This document shows, piece by piece, positions 33,101-45,481 of a stretch of 64,000 bases of DNA. The stretch is from Parastagonospora avenae f. sp. tritici 18332-5 (lineage: Eukaryota; Ascomycota; Dothideomycetes; Pleosporales; Phaeosphaeriaceae), in the NCBI GenBank assembly GCA_022559985.1, contig JAFJTR010000116.1, forward strand, positions 1-64,000, written 5' to 3'. A program made the translations under genes and the position numbers. Each line of letters begins with the position of its first letter. Position 1 is the first letter of the stretch. The notes beneath the pieces are model-generated. The model worked only from the letters and a program-made list of their open reading frames with translations. It was not told the DNA's origin and did no database searches.

Positions 33101-35056
33101 CCTCGCTGTCCCAAACTGGCCCGTGAATTTCAAATAAACCCAGCTACACCCACTTGGGGGATGCAGCTCGCAGCTCGCTTTTGCCCGCGGCACATGATCG
33201 CTAGGGTCGACAAAAGTTCTCCGGCAAGAGGCCGAACTGGAAGAACACACGAGGTTCGAGAAATGAGAAATAACTCCTGCTTGCCAGAGCAAACACTTGC
33301 GTTCCCGCTGTTGGTGGTGTGGGCACGGCGCGTAGCAGAAACATCAGCTCCTGAGGCTGTGGTGTGGTGTGAAACGCACGGACTCTGCTTTCGGAAGAAC
33401 CATGGTCCCGCTTGCCAAGACCCACCTCGCCGACTTCCTCTCGTGTCTACCACCAAAGCCGTGAAGATCACATTACTAGACTAGGCATGGCCCGCCCGGT
33501 CCTCATGCTGGTAGCCCCAGCAAACGTTTTGATCTGCGGGCAGCGCTGACTGCAACGTGCATCGTGCTGCTGAGACGCAAGGTGTTCGCCCATGCAGAAC
33601 CTGAGGAGGACATGGGTTGTGGTGAGAGCGTCGTCAAACACCAGCAGATGCAGATGCGGATACCAACCCTCAGCGTGGATGCTATATTCGGACTCCAGCA
33701 GGCAAGGGAGACTGGCTCGCCCGTCTGTGGCTCGCTCCCAGGCTAACTGCAGAACTCTGTACACGTACCGGGATGGCGGAACACAGGCTGTCGTGGGAGC
33801 ATACTCACAGCTCCTGTGGTTCGGCGACGAGCATCCACCCAGCGCTGCATGGGGCCGGCGTCCGCAGAGGGCGACCTGAATGCTCGAATCCGTACCCCGG
33901 CGAGCTGACAGGCGCGTGGTGCCTGGGGTTACGCTCGCTTTCGGCATGTTTGGTTTTACAGCACGCAGGGGACTGTGAATCCTTGAGCAGACTCGCGCGG
34001 AGTGGGGGTATCTTTGACTGTCTCCATGTGGTCGACAAAACGCGCTCCCTGTGCTGCAGGTGCACCGCCATGAATCGCCTGCGAAACGGCCAGGGCCCCC
34101 AGCGAACAACTCCACCTGAGGCGCGGCCAGGGAGCCATTCACTAGGCCTGTACGGCTACTTCCAGGATGCTATCGCGAAGCTGCGCGCGGGCTTTTGTTT
34201 TTCTGCCGCACCCAAGATGGCGCCGGGCGAGCGCCATACGCCATGCCACGATGTGATACAGGGTACTTGTCGACCCCGACGATCTGGTCCCCTTCCAGGT
34301 CCATCGCTGTTCGTTGCGTAGTCCAACAGCGATTACTTTAGCCCGCTGCTGCTCAGGGCCCAGCTAGTCGCTCAGTGCGCCGCATGACGCCCCAGCACTT
34401 TCCGACCACCATCTCACCAGGGCCTTAGCCGCATTCTCAAAACCAGAATCCTCGCACACATCCTGCCCGTCCCGAACAAGTCAATAACTCCTCGACCGCC
34501 TTGGCGTCTGTGTCCATTACACTACTGCTCCCCGCGCCCGCTCTGTTATATACCGCTCCTCGCTCTGGTACGTTACCGTTGGTACTGGTTCTCAGCACGT
34601 CAACCATACTCTCCGCCATCTACATCACCATTCTAACGTCCGTTCCCACGATCTGTCGTTCCATCTCAACGTCAATGTAAGTTCATGCATGTTCCTGTCC
34701 CCACTATACCTGCACTCCCACCGCCGGTCGCCTTATCAGCCCAACTTATGATCACATATGGTGGGTCAGCTGTCTGCCTTGCACTTCTTTCCCTCAACCA
34801 TTCTATTATACCGCTCTGTTGTCGGTGTTGAAAACCTTCCTCACTTCTCTCAATCTTACTTTCTACTTGCTTGGCGAGTACCAAAGACTGACCAACATCG
34901 CAGTCAGTAACACGCCCAGTAACTTCATATCTGGTCTTGAAGCAAGTCTGCAATCGTGCCTATAACAACGCAGTCGTCTTGGAACAAGAATACCTTGTCT
35001 GACGCTGTCATCAACCACTGCCTTTTGGTTCAACAACTTCCTCCACATCATTCAAA
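24109..35056. other. About 11-kb gene desert upstream of flbD
   Basis: The region is AT-richer to about 26 kb and of ordinary or high GC afterwards. Many short frames exist on all strands, but those I checked either start only at non-ATG codons or have random-looking composition and no recognisable domain. No tRNA, tandem array or long repeat was recognised by eye. The last 600 bp (about 34.4-35.05 kb) is pyrimidine-rich and is likely the promoter and 5' UTR of flbD. Confidence 0.5.
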
Positions 35057-36265
35057 ATGGTTGCACATCGTCGCGGCCCTTGGTCGCAACATGAGGACCA
35101 GTGGCTCGTGAACCTCGTTGCTCGCAACGGCCCGCACAACTGGGTCCGCATCTCACAGGAAATCGGCTCGAGGTCACCCAAGCAATGCAGAGAACGGTAT
35201 CATCAGAACCTCAAACCATCACTAAACCACGATCCTATCACTCCTGAAGAGGGGGAGCTGATCGAAAAGATGGTAGCGGAAATGGGCAAGAGATGGGCTG
35301 AAATCGCAAGGCGGCTCAAAGGACGTAGCGACAACGCAGTGAAGAACTGGTGGAACGGAGGGCAGAACCGACGGAAGCGCAACCCAGAGCGACCTGAGAC
35401 GCGATCTCGCGACCAAATGCTGCCATCGCAAGGTGGTTACCACTACCCGGCAGCTCCTCACAGCCTTCACCATGACGAGCCCCAAGTACAGTCCTACCAC
35501 AGCTCACGACGACCGTCGCTGAACCCTCCAACGCAAAGCCCTCACGCCATGAAGCTACCCCAACCGCAGCGCTTCGAGCCTTACCCAGGATCGCGACCGC
35601 AACCACTCGACATGTCTGCGTTCAGTCATCCATCCACTGCACGAGCAAGAGGCTTCGAGACGCCGATGCCCTCTCCTTCGGGCTACTCCATCGTTTCTGC
35701 TGATGGTGCTCCTTCGCTCATCACAGACACAGGCTCAGAGTCCAGATCACCACGCGGTATTGCTTCACCCCTGGACATCACTCTTGCCCCGCTTGTTGGC
35801 AACAGGGACGAGCGAAAGCACTCCAGCACTCGCTATCTGCCTACAACAGGCTTTGCACCTGAAGACGACTCATACCCACCGCACTTCGACAGCTACAGGC
35901 GTCGAAGCTCGTTCCAACTGCCACCTCTGCACCGCAGCGAGGCGCCAGCACCAACGCGATCACCCACCTTCCAAGAGCCCGGCTACGAGCGCCCTGAGCG
36001 ACCACAGCTGCTCACTCAGCCTGCTACCCAGTTGGTACATCACCATTCGCTTCCGCAGTCCGCGCCGCTCAGCGTCCAGCAACGCGCACTTCCAGCTTTC
36101 CACTCGTTAGCTGAGCCAACCCTGTCAACTTCGTCCAGCGCTACAGCAAGCCCATCTGCCAGGCAACTGCCATCGCCTTACGCACGGCCAGCGCTTCCAT
36201 CGGACATCAAGAGCGCCGCACCTGTCTCACCCAAAGACAAGATGAACCTCAAGAACATCATGTAG
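35057..36265 (+). CDS. flbD: FlbD/RCA-1-type two-repeat Myb transcription factor
   Basis: This intronless frame of 402 aa starts at ATG 35057 (AAAATGG context). Residues 5-100 form two Myb repeats: GPWSQHEDQWLVNLVARNG, NWVRISQEIGSRSPKQCRER, and TPEEGELIEKMVAEMGKRWA, followed by RSDNAVKNWWNG. This is the diagnostic DNA-binding region of Aspergillus FlbD and Neurospora RCA-1. FlbD acts in the nucleus and activates early conidiation genes such as brlA, together with FlbB. The remainder is a low-complexity Pro/Ser/His-rich activation-type region, with a short end (PVSPKDKMNLKNIM). The very long empty upstream region is consistent with complex developmental control, which is inference. Confidence 0.9.
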   Translation: MVAHRRGPWSQHEDQWLVNLVARNGPHNWVRISQEIGSRSPKQCRERYHQNLKPSLNHDPITPEEGELIEKMVAEMGKRWAEIARRLKGRSDNAVKNWWNGGQNRRKRNPERPETRSRDQMLPSQGGYHYPAAPHSLHHDEPQVQSYHSSRRPSLNPPTQSPHAMKLPQPQRFEPYPGSRPQPLDMSAFSHPSTARARGFETPMPSPSGYSIVSADGAPSLITDTGSESRSPRGIASPLDITLAPLVGNRDERKHSSTRYLPTTGFAPEDDSYPPHFDSYRRRSSFQLPPLHRSEAPAPTRSPTFQEPGYERPERPQLLTQPATQLVHHHSLPQSAPLSVQQRALPAFHSLAEPTLSTSSSATASPSARQLPSPYARPALPSDIKSAAPVSPKDKMNLKNIM

Positions 36266-39200
36266 ATGCTTCTCCACTCAAGTCATGTTTTACGTTATCT
36301 ACAATACCCCTTCTTGTCTACGTCTGACGCGTTTCACACCAATACTTCTATTAATGGTTGATCTTCTCCATGATCGACACTTCGTTTGTCTAAGCTTTTC
36401 CATTCTATCCATGTATACAATCGTTTCACCACCTAGTCGGGATAGGGCACAAAAAGGGCATAGGGCGGAATTTCACGGCCGTTCAAAGATACCCCCATGT
36501 AAAAAGGATCTACGGAATCATTTCATTTTAGGCCACGAGGAACTTGCCTCGTAGTTTCATTCGCATTCGTATTCATTCAGTGTAATACCCAGCGTTACAT
36601 CCATCATGCGAGCGCACTTTTATCACAACGAGCGTTGCATCGCAAAGCCAGTAGCATAATAATACCCAACAGTGCACAAAAGCACCACAAATTGCATTCA
36701 GCCATCAAATCAAAGCCTTTCAACAACCCATAACGCTCTCAAAGCTCAACGCTCACTGTGCATGTGAAATGACGCTGCCCTTCCTGCAATCCAATGACGG
36801 CCTCCCGACCCACTGAGCCAGCGCAACGCCAGCGTAACCCTCCCCATCCATCCGACAAGGCCCGCTCCTCCAGCTCAACTGCCCGAACTTTCTCTCCCTG
36901 CCAATCGTGGACGACTCGTCTGGACCGATCTGCACGCCATGACAGCGCCCTCATCTCACCCACTGAGCTGTTCATCTTGCGCGGACACTGACGATTCCCC
37001 ATCTGTGCAGCCGATTGGTAGTGTGAAAAACGCAGCGTTTCCCGTTGACACTAGCGAATTGCAACGCCTGGTGTGAATTTTCTCATTGGCTCCCCTTTTC
37101 GGCCGGCATGACATGTGTCTGCAGCGTGACGATGAGGGCGGAAGTGTTGATCCCGCCCTATCTCCACTCTGGGAATACACAGTGAGGCGAGGTGAGGTGA
37201 ATGAGGCTACGCATGAAGTTGGTGGCACATGTCAAACATCTCGGTACATGTTTCGACACTGCCACACAGGCAACATCCCTCCATGCTGCCTGCAACTCAC
37301 CGCTAGACTGACCTCACCTCCTTCATGCACTTGCACACCCCCAACGGCCCGATCCCAACGTCAACGCATGTGCAGTCGCCGACCACGATCCGCACTACCC
37401 GCGCCCATCGATCACGCAGTCCATCCGTTTCCCATCCCACGCCCCGCCAGCCCACATCCGGAAAATACGCTTTGTGATCACCTGCTAGCGCATATCTGGC
37501 CGCTGCTGCTTTGAGAATCGACCAAAACTGGGTTGTGTGGGGACTAGTGGAGTGGGCTAGTCGCTCCGCGCGGTTGTGACATTTGAAATACCTGAGTTCG
37601 AACTCTCGGTAGGCTAGTATGTGGGTGAAAATCGCGGCTTCCATGGACGAGATAGTGTTTGTAGGTTGGAAAGGCTTGGGGAGCAAGGTTTATTGACGTG
37701 TTGTAGTGGGAGACAGAAAATCGTATGATCGACGCAGGCTTTTTCGGCATGATCTGCAGGGTCACGAGCAGAGTTTGGATAATAGATGGGGGAAGTTGGT
37801 GCGACATTTTTCTCCACAGCAACAGCACTGGCGGAATGTTCCCTTCCCTAGCGGTGGAACGTGTCAGTCATGAGCTTTTAACTTTGCGATAGCCATGTGT
37901 CGCTGAGTCATTCGCATCGATGTCGCTGGAAACGTTTTATGCCGCACGTTTCTTTGGGCTGGTTGAACGGGCGCGCGCGAACGTCTGGCGCTTGCGTGGG
38001 CGGTGCATGTGTGTGGTGCTAGAGTTCACCCCGTGCTGTGCTCGCCAAACGTGAACTGTTTGTTCGGGTGTCTGGAGCTGCTGGAGCCGTTTCGCTTGTG
38101 GCTGGACTGCGTTCATGCAGAGTGGAAGGTTTGAGGGTTTGACTTGTTGCTTTAGCTTACCATGCGCGCCGACTTCGAACTATTGAATTTGTTTGACTTC
38201 ATGGTCATGTTTCTGAGGCTGAGGAAGTTGAAGTCTGCCGTTGTTGCTGTGGTTGCAGAAATGCTATTCTTGGTGTGTGTAGAAGTCTAATCGTTTTTGT
38301 GGTAATGAAGACCTCGATCTACGGGAGATGGCAAGTCAGTGGTCGTCGGTATACCTTCACATCGTGTGAATAAAGGGGTATTCAATAAACTTAGAGGTAT
38401 GCCATGACTTCGTGCTCGAAAGACTACGGCGATGTGCCGTTGTATCATTTCGGACATTTGAAGCCGCATCCTAGTGTTCGTATTGCTGCCACCGCGCTTG
38501 CGCTCCGGTCGTTTTCTCAACGTCTTGGTCAAGGCCGTTGGATGAGAAGGAGTCTCGTATGCCACGCCCTTGACGCGGGTCAAATTGTGATGTCCTGGGG
38601 CACAAGCCGATAAACGAGTTTCCAACGCATCAGTGACAGGTGGTGAGATGACGGCGGTGCGATGTTCGTTCATACCTGTCGCACTGTGTGCAATTAGATC
38701 TTGTTGGATGGGGGCCGCTCGCGACCCTAAGCAGTGCTTGGTCAACAGGCTGCGCGGTTCCCGTCAGGCTGGCTGGCCAATCCAGAACCGCTTCAGTGTA
38801 GACTTCCACGAAACTCAATAGTTATTCGTGATTGGTCCAGACCCTGAAACCCATCGTTGGATAACTGCTTTCATCTGCTGTCCCAATTCAGCCTTTGCAT
38901 ATCGACGCCGCAGAACTGCATCTTTTCACATGACTGAACCTCGTAACTTCAGACGATCTGGTCGTACAGATGCTGGTAAGACGACGTTCAAGGATTATCG
39001 CTTAATAACACCGATGCCAGGTAACGGGAAAAGACAATGTGCGGGTCGGTACAATCCCAACATTAACGGTCATCTTAATGCGCGGAGTAATCGTATCTGC
39101 AACACGCCCTGAAGCCCGACTGCCACGGGACAAGCTGTGCCGTGCGCACACCGCAGACGCGGCATAAGCAGGCTTCTTATTAACATGGTACACCACACGG

Positions 39201-39546
39201 GCGTAATGCAAGCTGCTGGGATGAATTTCTGGCATTGACATCGTTATTGCGAAATGTCACGATGCTGGGGTTTGAAGAGCCGTTATTGGTCGCCTTCACT
39301 TTCAGCCGCTTCTGGATTGGTGGAATTATCTAGCGCCGCACGTGATGTCATCTTCCCGAACAACTTCGTGATGGTAGGGGCGCCAACGTCGACCGTTTCA
39401 TCAGCCTCATCACCATCGTCATCAGCATTATCAGTGTGTGCATATCTTCATCTAATCTCCATCTACTGTCTCCCTTGCCTGCCCCGTCCTTTTAGCCGCA
39501 CGCGAGGTGTGCAACTTTCCTCGCGCTTCAATGCGTGGAGCCGGGC
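36266..39546. other. 3.3-kb intergenic region
   Basis: This covers the flbD 3' flank and the spacer before MTC6. Short frames on both strands (for example near 37.3-37.8 and 38.3-38.7 kb) lack ATG starts or protein-like composition. Nothing is recognised. Confidence 0.5.
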
Positions 39547-41791
39547 ATGTCCGGAAATAGTTTGTATTCCCCGGATCAGAGCGCCCTCGATACTCGTTGG
39601 ACACAGCCATGGAGTGAGGCTTTTCGAGTAAGTCACACATGGTGATGTTTCTGCCCTGTATTACATTGAGCTTTGTTGTTCAATGGCCCAACTCGAGTCC
39701 TGTACGACCCAATTTTGTCATTATCGTTTTCCGTTACGGGTCACACGTGGAGCTATGAGCGACCATTGCGTTGGGAGATATTAGCAGTACGTCAGGCGTT
39801 GGACTGGCCACAAAGATTGCTTCCATGCTTTGCGGTGTTACGACAGGCGCCCTGATCGCCGAATGCAACCCGTGACTATGTTTGTATTCACTTGATTCGT
39901 GACTAACCAGCAGTAGGCACAACGAGATGTCGGATTGCGCATACCTATCAATTTTCACACAGCGCCGGCAGTCTCATTGAGCCAAGCCTGCTTCTCTGAC
40001 AACCAATACGAGCACAATGCTCTCCGAAAATGCTTCTCAAATCTCCTTGGCGTAGGGTTCCGCAGGTTTGCTGTTGATGCTTACTGGGATGCGCTTCAGT
40101 CGAGTTGGAGTCTCTGCCCAGTCGAGCAACCCGGACCTGAAGATAATGGTGCTGACGATGCCGTGTCAACGAGCTCCGGCTCTCTGGTCACTGCGTCGAC
40201 TGATACCACCAACGCGAAAATCCCTGATTCCACAGCTGTACCACTCAACAGTCTGGCTTTTGATCGTCGCCAGGATACATCGCAGTCAACAGTCCTTGCA
40301 GGTGGATCGTCCCTGGCAAGCTCTTTGAGCCCGACGACATCTGCTTCGGCATCGACAAGCGCCAGTCCAAGTGCCAGGCCTACTGTGATCAACTTTCCAA
40401 GTACAAGTGGACCACCGCTATCACAGATTGGACGGTATAACTGCACTACGCTGATGAGATTGGACCTCCTCACGGGTATTCTGCACAATTTTCTTGATTC
40501 CACGTCCACGACAACTGGTGCTTCTTTCTTAGTGCTCACGCTCGACGTCCATGCCGCATCTTCGATCCTGAACCCCAACGAGCCAGCCCCTGAGCTACCG
40601 ACAACTCGACTGCCAGGCACCGGCACCTTGCTAAGCGATGTCATGAAAGGCAATATCTCATCAGTGACATACACTCCTGCACTTTTGCGCGAACAGCGAA
40701 GTGACTTGAACACATCATGGTTCGATGTTCAACCACCTAGCCAGCCTCTGGATGGCTATTACGATATCAAGTACAACCAGCAAGGAAACAGATACACGAT
40801 TGATGGCTGGCCAACGGAAGCATTTGTCGAGTTCCAGAGGTTCTACCGGCTTAGTATCGGGTATGGAACGGTGGATCCGCAGATGCGTTTGTATAATATC
40901 GGGCCTGACTTGGACTTCATGTTTCCACCCGGGACTCTCGACCGGGAGCAGACGCCATCAGTTTCTTTGAATGGTCAGCTATCGTCAGGTTGCTTGTTCG
41001 ACACTTCCGACACAGGGGTGACCTCGCAAAGGAACTCTTCGTGGGCTATCGCGACGGCACCGGCGCTCGATGTCGGTAGTCGTCCAGATCTCATGATACC
41101 GCTTCCTTCCGTGAGCAATCTCACAGCTTGTGGCATCATCCCTTTGCTCAATCAGACTCTCGGTGGGGCGACGGCTGATAAAAACCCCTTGCCATACGCC
41201 GCATATGTTCATTCCACGCTATGGACATGGGCACCAGGAGAGCCTAAGAACATCACCTCTGGTGGCGACAGATCAGACAGTCGCTGTGCAGTCATGACAA
41301 CATCTCCATACTCAGGTCGATGGCGCGTCACTGACTGCCAAGATCAGTACCGCGTCGCCTGTCGTGTCCCTGGTCAGATATACAATTGGCAGATATCTTT
41401 GGAGAGCTCCAACTACTTCGATGCCGCAAACGCCTGTCGCGCGCCATACGAGTTCGACGTTCCACACACCGCGCTCGAGAATGCGCATCTCGTTGCTGCC
41501 ATCTGGAGAGATAGTCGTATAACGCCAGACGAAGCGATCTACATCGACCTCAACGCCCTGAATGTTCCAGAATGCTGGGTCTCGGGGCTGGACGGCACAT
41601 GTCCGTACCTGGCGACAGATGATAACGATAGAATCAGAATTGTGGTTGTTCCCACTGTTGCGGCAGTAATAATATTTTTGCTTGCAGCGCTCACGTTCTT
41701 CGTCAAGTGTGCGGCAAACAGGAGAGAGAACAAAAGAGGTAGACGGCGGAGGATGGTTGGAGGCTGGGAGTACGAAGGTGTACCTAGTTAA
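39547..41791 (+). CDS. MTC6: Mtc6-like type I membrane protein (maintenance of telomere capping 6)
   Basis: The main exon, 39917-41791, begins after a TGACTAAC...CAGTAG acceptor and encodes AQRDVGLRIPINFHTAPAVS, NLLGVGFRRFAVDAYWD, and SSWSLCPVEQP, which match the fungal Mtc6 family. A Ser/Thr-rich segment, a cysteine-containing lectin-like stretch (RWRVTDCQDQYRVACRVPG), one membrane helix (VVVPTVAAVIIFLLAALTFF) and a basic cytosolic tail follow. A first exon at 39547-39627 (MSGNSLYSPDQSALDTRW...EAFR) ends at a strong GTAAGT donor and joins in frame, giving 651 aa. The implied 289-bp intron is long for this genome, so a small middle exon may be missing. Several N-glycosylation sequons fit a luminal ectodomain. 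The yeast name derives from a genetic effect on cdc13; the biochemical role is not known. Confidence 0.82.
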
Positions 41792-42381
41792 GAGCTGCCT
41801 TTGCCTGGCTGGAGTTCTCGGGCGCATCACTCAAAGACCGTATTGCAGTGACGCGTTAGGTTTCTATATTCAGTGTTCTTATACCCTCGATGTTTACGCA
41901 TGCAATGGGCGTAATTGATAGCGGATCGAAGAAGTTGAGAAGCCCCACTGCGATTTGAGTAGTGCTATCTCCGTTTGATTCATTCTCCATCGCCGCCATC
42001 AATACAGCCTAACGTCATGTGACTTGACCATTAAGTCTCAGGAAGACATGCTCATGGACCTTCAGCACTGTGAAAAAACAAAGTCACGAACGAAGGTATC
42101 GAGTCGGGAGGTCGTCATGTCTCCTTCACTGCCTCACCCTTGTGCGCTAGCATGGTCTCCGCGAATGGGAAATATTGACAGTTTACTTCACTTGAACATA
42201 TTTATACAAGAGCGATTCCTGGATCAAAACTTTCTTACCTTGTACCAACTCCCCACCCTCTCAACGTCCACAACCCGAATTTTATCAACAATACAGCAAC
42301 CTTGGAAGGTCATCTACTGCTCATCATACCGAAGCACTTCACCAAGAGAATCAGAGCAACTAAAAACTCGTCTCAGTTGAC

Positions 42382-43296
42382 ATGACTTGCAAAGAAGAGC
42401 ACTATACACGCGAAAGCCATGCCCCCATTCTACGCCTTCGACTCCAGCTCACTGTCCTCGCCCGCGACTACATCCGCAACCGCAATGCAGAGCGCAGACG
42501 ACGGGTCGAGAGGATCAATGTCGCTATTAGAGCACACAACGCAATAACCAGAAAACCCGATCAGATGCGGAAGAAAGTGCGCGCGTGGATGCGCGATGTG
42601 GACCTTGTCCGCCTTCAAGTCAAAAGTATGCTGAAGAAATTCAGGGCAGATCCACCTTCAGTCACGCCGCAGGACTGGGAGACCATGTTCAAAGGCCAGG
42701 ATCGCAAGCTTCTGATTATACTTGGCAAGAAGGAACTAGAATGCTGGCCTACAGGCGTACCGAGCTTGAATCACATCGCGCTGTCCCTATATCGGGCAGA
42801 GCAACATGAGGCCTGGAAGAAGAAGGCGTGGGAGAAGAAAGCTCGCGAGAAGAATAAGTCTCGTGAGAGGACGGCGCTCGAGAACTAAGGTAGTGAGAAG
42901 GTTCGTGAGAAGAAGGCTCGAACGCAGAAACGACTTGAAGTTTTTATGTGACCGATGACTTATGAAGACGAGTATGAGTGGAACGCAATGCATACACGCG
43001 AGCAATACACTGCTCAAGATGCAAAGCAAAAGGACCCGCACATCAGCTACAATGATTCATCCGCCCTCGACGAAGAATTTTCAAGCATCGACTTCCAGAT
43101 CAAGCAAACCAAAAAGCAACACGGATATCTGCGCAGGAGCCGGAATGCGCCTTGGACTGTGTCGTACGTGCAGTGGTGCGAGGCGTGTAAAGGTACTGAT
43201 CCGCTGGAAGAGCACCCTCATGTTCGGAAATTCCTTGAGCTTGCTAGGCGTCGCGAAGCGGAGAAGTTGGATGAAGACGTGAGCGAAGATGATTGA
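42382..43296 (+). CDS. Hypothetical Lys/Arg-rich protein, two in-phase blocks
   Basis: An open frame from ATG 42382 (MTCKEEHYTRESHAPILRLR) runs to TAA at 42886. The same frame has a TGA near 42949 and reopens as MTYEDEYEWNAMHTREQYTA to 43296. An intron at 42863-42967 (GTGAGA ... TATGAAG) removes both stops and keeps frame, giving 269 aa; the alternatives are a 168-aa gene followed by a separate 113-aa gene, or a decayed gene. The first block is basic and helical, ending in KKAWEKKAREKNKSRE. The second has a CxxC (WCEACKG) and an acidic tail. The family is not recognised. Confidence 0.55.
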
Positions 43297-43531
43297 GTTG
43301 ACGGGACCCTTAGAGGCCTTGAAAGTGCTGAAAATAGCCCGTGGATTGTATCGCGATGCTTGTACTTGGCTGTAACAGTCATGTGCGAGCGTTCTTGTGC
43401 ATAAGAATATATTTTCCCGTAAAAGATTGTAGCCTATGAATATCACGCAAAGCACCACCATTGTACTCAAGCCATAAATATAAACTCCGAATGCTTCGTT
43501 ATAATCCTCGAACCCCTAATTCATCATATCA

Positions 43532-45391
43532 TCATTGCCAAGTGTTGCTCACACTCGCACTCGCCTGACAACTCGGCACACTATATGCCCTGTTTGGATC
43601 GCTCTCCCATGTCGCCGTACCGCCGCTCGATACTTTGACGTACTTGTACTGCACCGAAGATCCCGCCGTCATACTTAAACTAATCGTCCATACTGGGTTG
43701 CTCGAAGTGTACGACGAGGCGGACATGGCGGGAGCATTGCTCGGGTTCCAGTTGCCCAGCTGTGCAGTGTTGCCGACGATCTTAATGGTGTCGCCTGGCT
43801 GGGTGACGACGCGCTCGGTGAACGTAACTGAGACGGTGGCCGGACATGAGCCTGTAGGAGCTGGGGCGGCAGAGGTGCGGAGGGTTGTTGGCGTGCTGCC
43901 TGCACTGGTCGCGAGAAGTACGATGGGGTTTCCCTGGCTGACGGTAACGCAGACTTGGCCATTGCCATCGGAGCTGATGACATTGCTGCTGCCGCTGAAG
44001 ACATCGGTCCAGCGTCCGTTAGACTTCTGGGTGTTGAAGCAATGTTGGGCGTTGGAGCTGCTGCCAGAGTTGGTGGTGAGGACGATGAGGTTACCACCGG
44101 CGCGGGACCATGCGTATGCGGTGCTGGCGACGTAGACATGGACATGATCGTTTCCTCCAAGTCCACCGGCAGCTTTGCGAGCAGCGGTCAGCTTCTTGAT
44201 GGCTTGGTACATGTTTGTGTTTGTGTTGAAGCCACTGCGCCAGAGATCTTCGCGGTTGGCCGGGTCATTGCCGCCAGCGTAGGCTTGCTCAGTTCCGTAG
44301 TATAGAATGGGGATACCTCGAGATAGAATAACGAAGGCCAAAGCGTTCTTAAGCAGAGTTTGGTCGTTCTTGACGCTTAGCCATCGTGCGTTGTCATGGT
44401 TGTCGATGAATGTGCCAAGAGCGGATGGATCGGGGAAGGTATTAGCGACTGTGTTCATCATGTCCACCAAGTCCTGTGAACTTCCTGTCTGCTGATAAAA
44501 GCGGTTCATCGGGTAGTAGGTCGCGTAATTGAGCAGGCCGGGCATCAACTTCGCGTACTGAGCCAAGTAGGTCGGGTTACCGTCCCAGACTTCGCCGATG
44601 CTGTAAACGCCAGCGGCCTTCGCAAAATCGGGCCAAAAGTCCTGCTGGACGTGCTTGACGGTGTCAATGCGGACACCGTCGAACGAGTACTCCTTGACCA
44701 GCCATGTGATCCAAGTATTCAGAACGTTCTTGATCTCGCTGGATTGGGTGTTGAGATCTGGAAGCCTGGCGATGCGGCAAACTTCGATCGAGGCCTGGCT
44801 GGTGTAGTCGATGTCGCAGTCAGAGTGGTACGCTGAAGCTTGGTTGAGGGGTGAAGGTTTGTTATCGGAGATAGCTCCTTGACCCATGTGGTTTGCTACC
44901 ACATCGACCATCACATACATGCCCTGACTGAAGTTAGATATATAAGTCAATCTCGAGCCGAGATAAGTACCTTGGAGTGCGCAGTAGAGACAAGGCTCTT
45001 CAAATCAGCGGCTGTGCCATAATTCGAATTGATCGAGTACAAGTCCTGGGCCCAATAGCCATGGTATCCACCTGCTGAGTCTATCGTCGATGTCAGCATC
45101 CGGAAAGGCATGGTTAGAAAAACACCTACTCGCAACAACAGGTGTGATCCAGATCGAGTCAAACCCCAAGTTTTGGATGTAGTCAAGCTTCGATTCAAGA
45201 CCTTTAAAGGTGCCACCGCAGTAGTTCCCAAGGTTGCCGCATGCACTTCCGCCTGTATCACTGCTGCTACGAGCTATGCGATCGGTGAGAACGAAGTAGA
45301 TGCTGCGGGACTTCCATGCATTGGTGTCTGCTGCTGAGACGAAAGAGATGAAGTATAGAAAGCAAGCGACGACAGACTGAAGGAACAACAT
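43532..45391 (-). CDS. Secreted GH13 alpha-amylase with C-terminal CBM20
   Basis: This enzyme hydrolyses alpha-1,4 bonds in starch outside the cell. Exons 45391-45130, 45080-44971 and 44923-43532 (49- and 47-bp introns) give 587 aa. A signal peptide is clear (MLFLQSVVACFLYFISFVSA). GH13 motifs in order are VDVVANHMG, GVRIDTVKH (nucleophile Asp, about 211), YSIGEVWDG (acid/base Glu, about 235) and FIDNHDN (Asp, about 301), matching the Taka-amylase arrangement. After a Thr/Ser/Pro linker near residue 465, residues about 485-587 form a CBM20 starch-binding domain (TVSVTFTERVVTQPGD, QLGNWNPSNAPAM, VQYKYVKV). A TATA box lies 84 bp upstream. It is divergent from the AA13 gene. All catalytic residues are present. 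Confidence 0.95.
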
Positions 45392-45474
45392 ATTGAGCGG
45401 TGCGATGAGTGAGCACCCTGATTGGTAAAGTCGACTGATGCCGTCGTGGTACTTCTGGTGAGAATTTGAGATCG

Positions 45475-45481
45475 CTTTATA
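45475..45481 (-). promoter_or_regulatory. TATA box of the alpha-amylase gene
   Basis: TATAAAG on the minus strand, 84 bp upstream of the amylase ATG. Confidence 0.6.

Noticed and set aside
24109..35056. Numerous open frames of 60-220 codons on both strands
   Set aside because: Those checked start at GTG or TTG, and the set overlaps on several frames with random composition and no domain or splice support.
38287..38745. 152-codon minus-strand frame
   Set aside because: It starts with TTG, is compositionally unremarkable and has no supporting splice or domain evidence.
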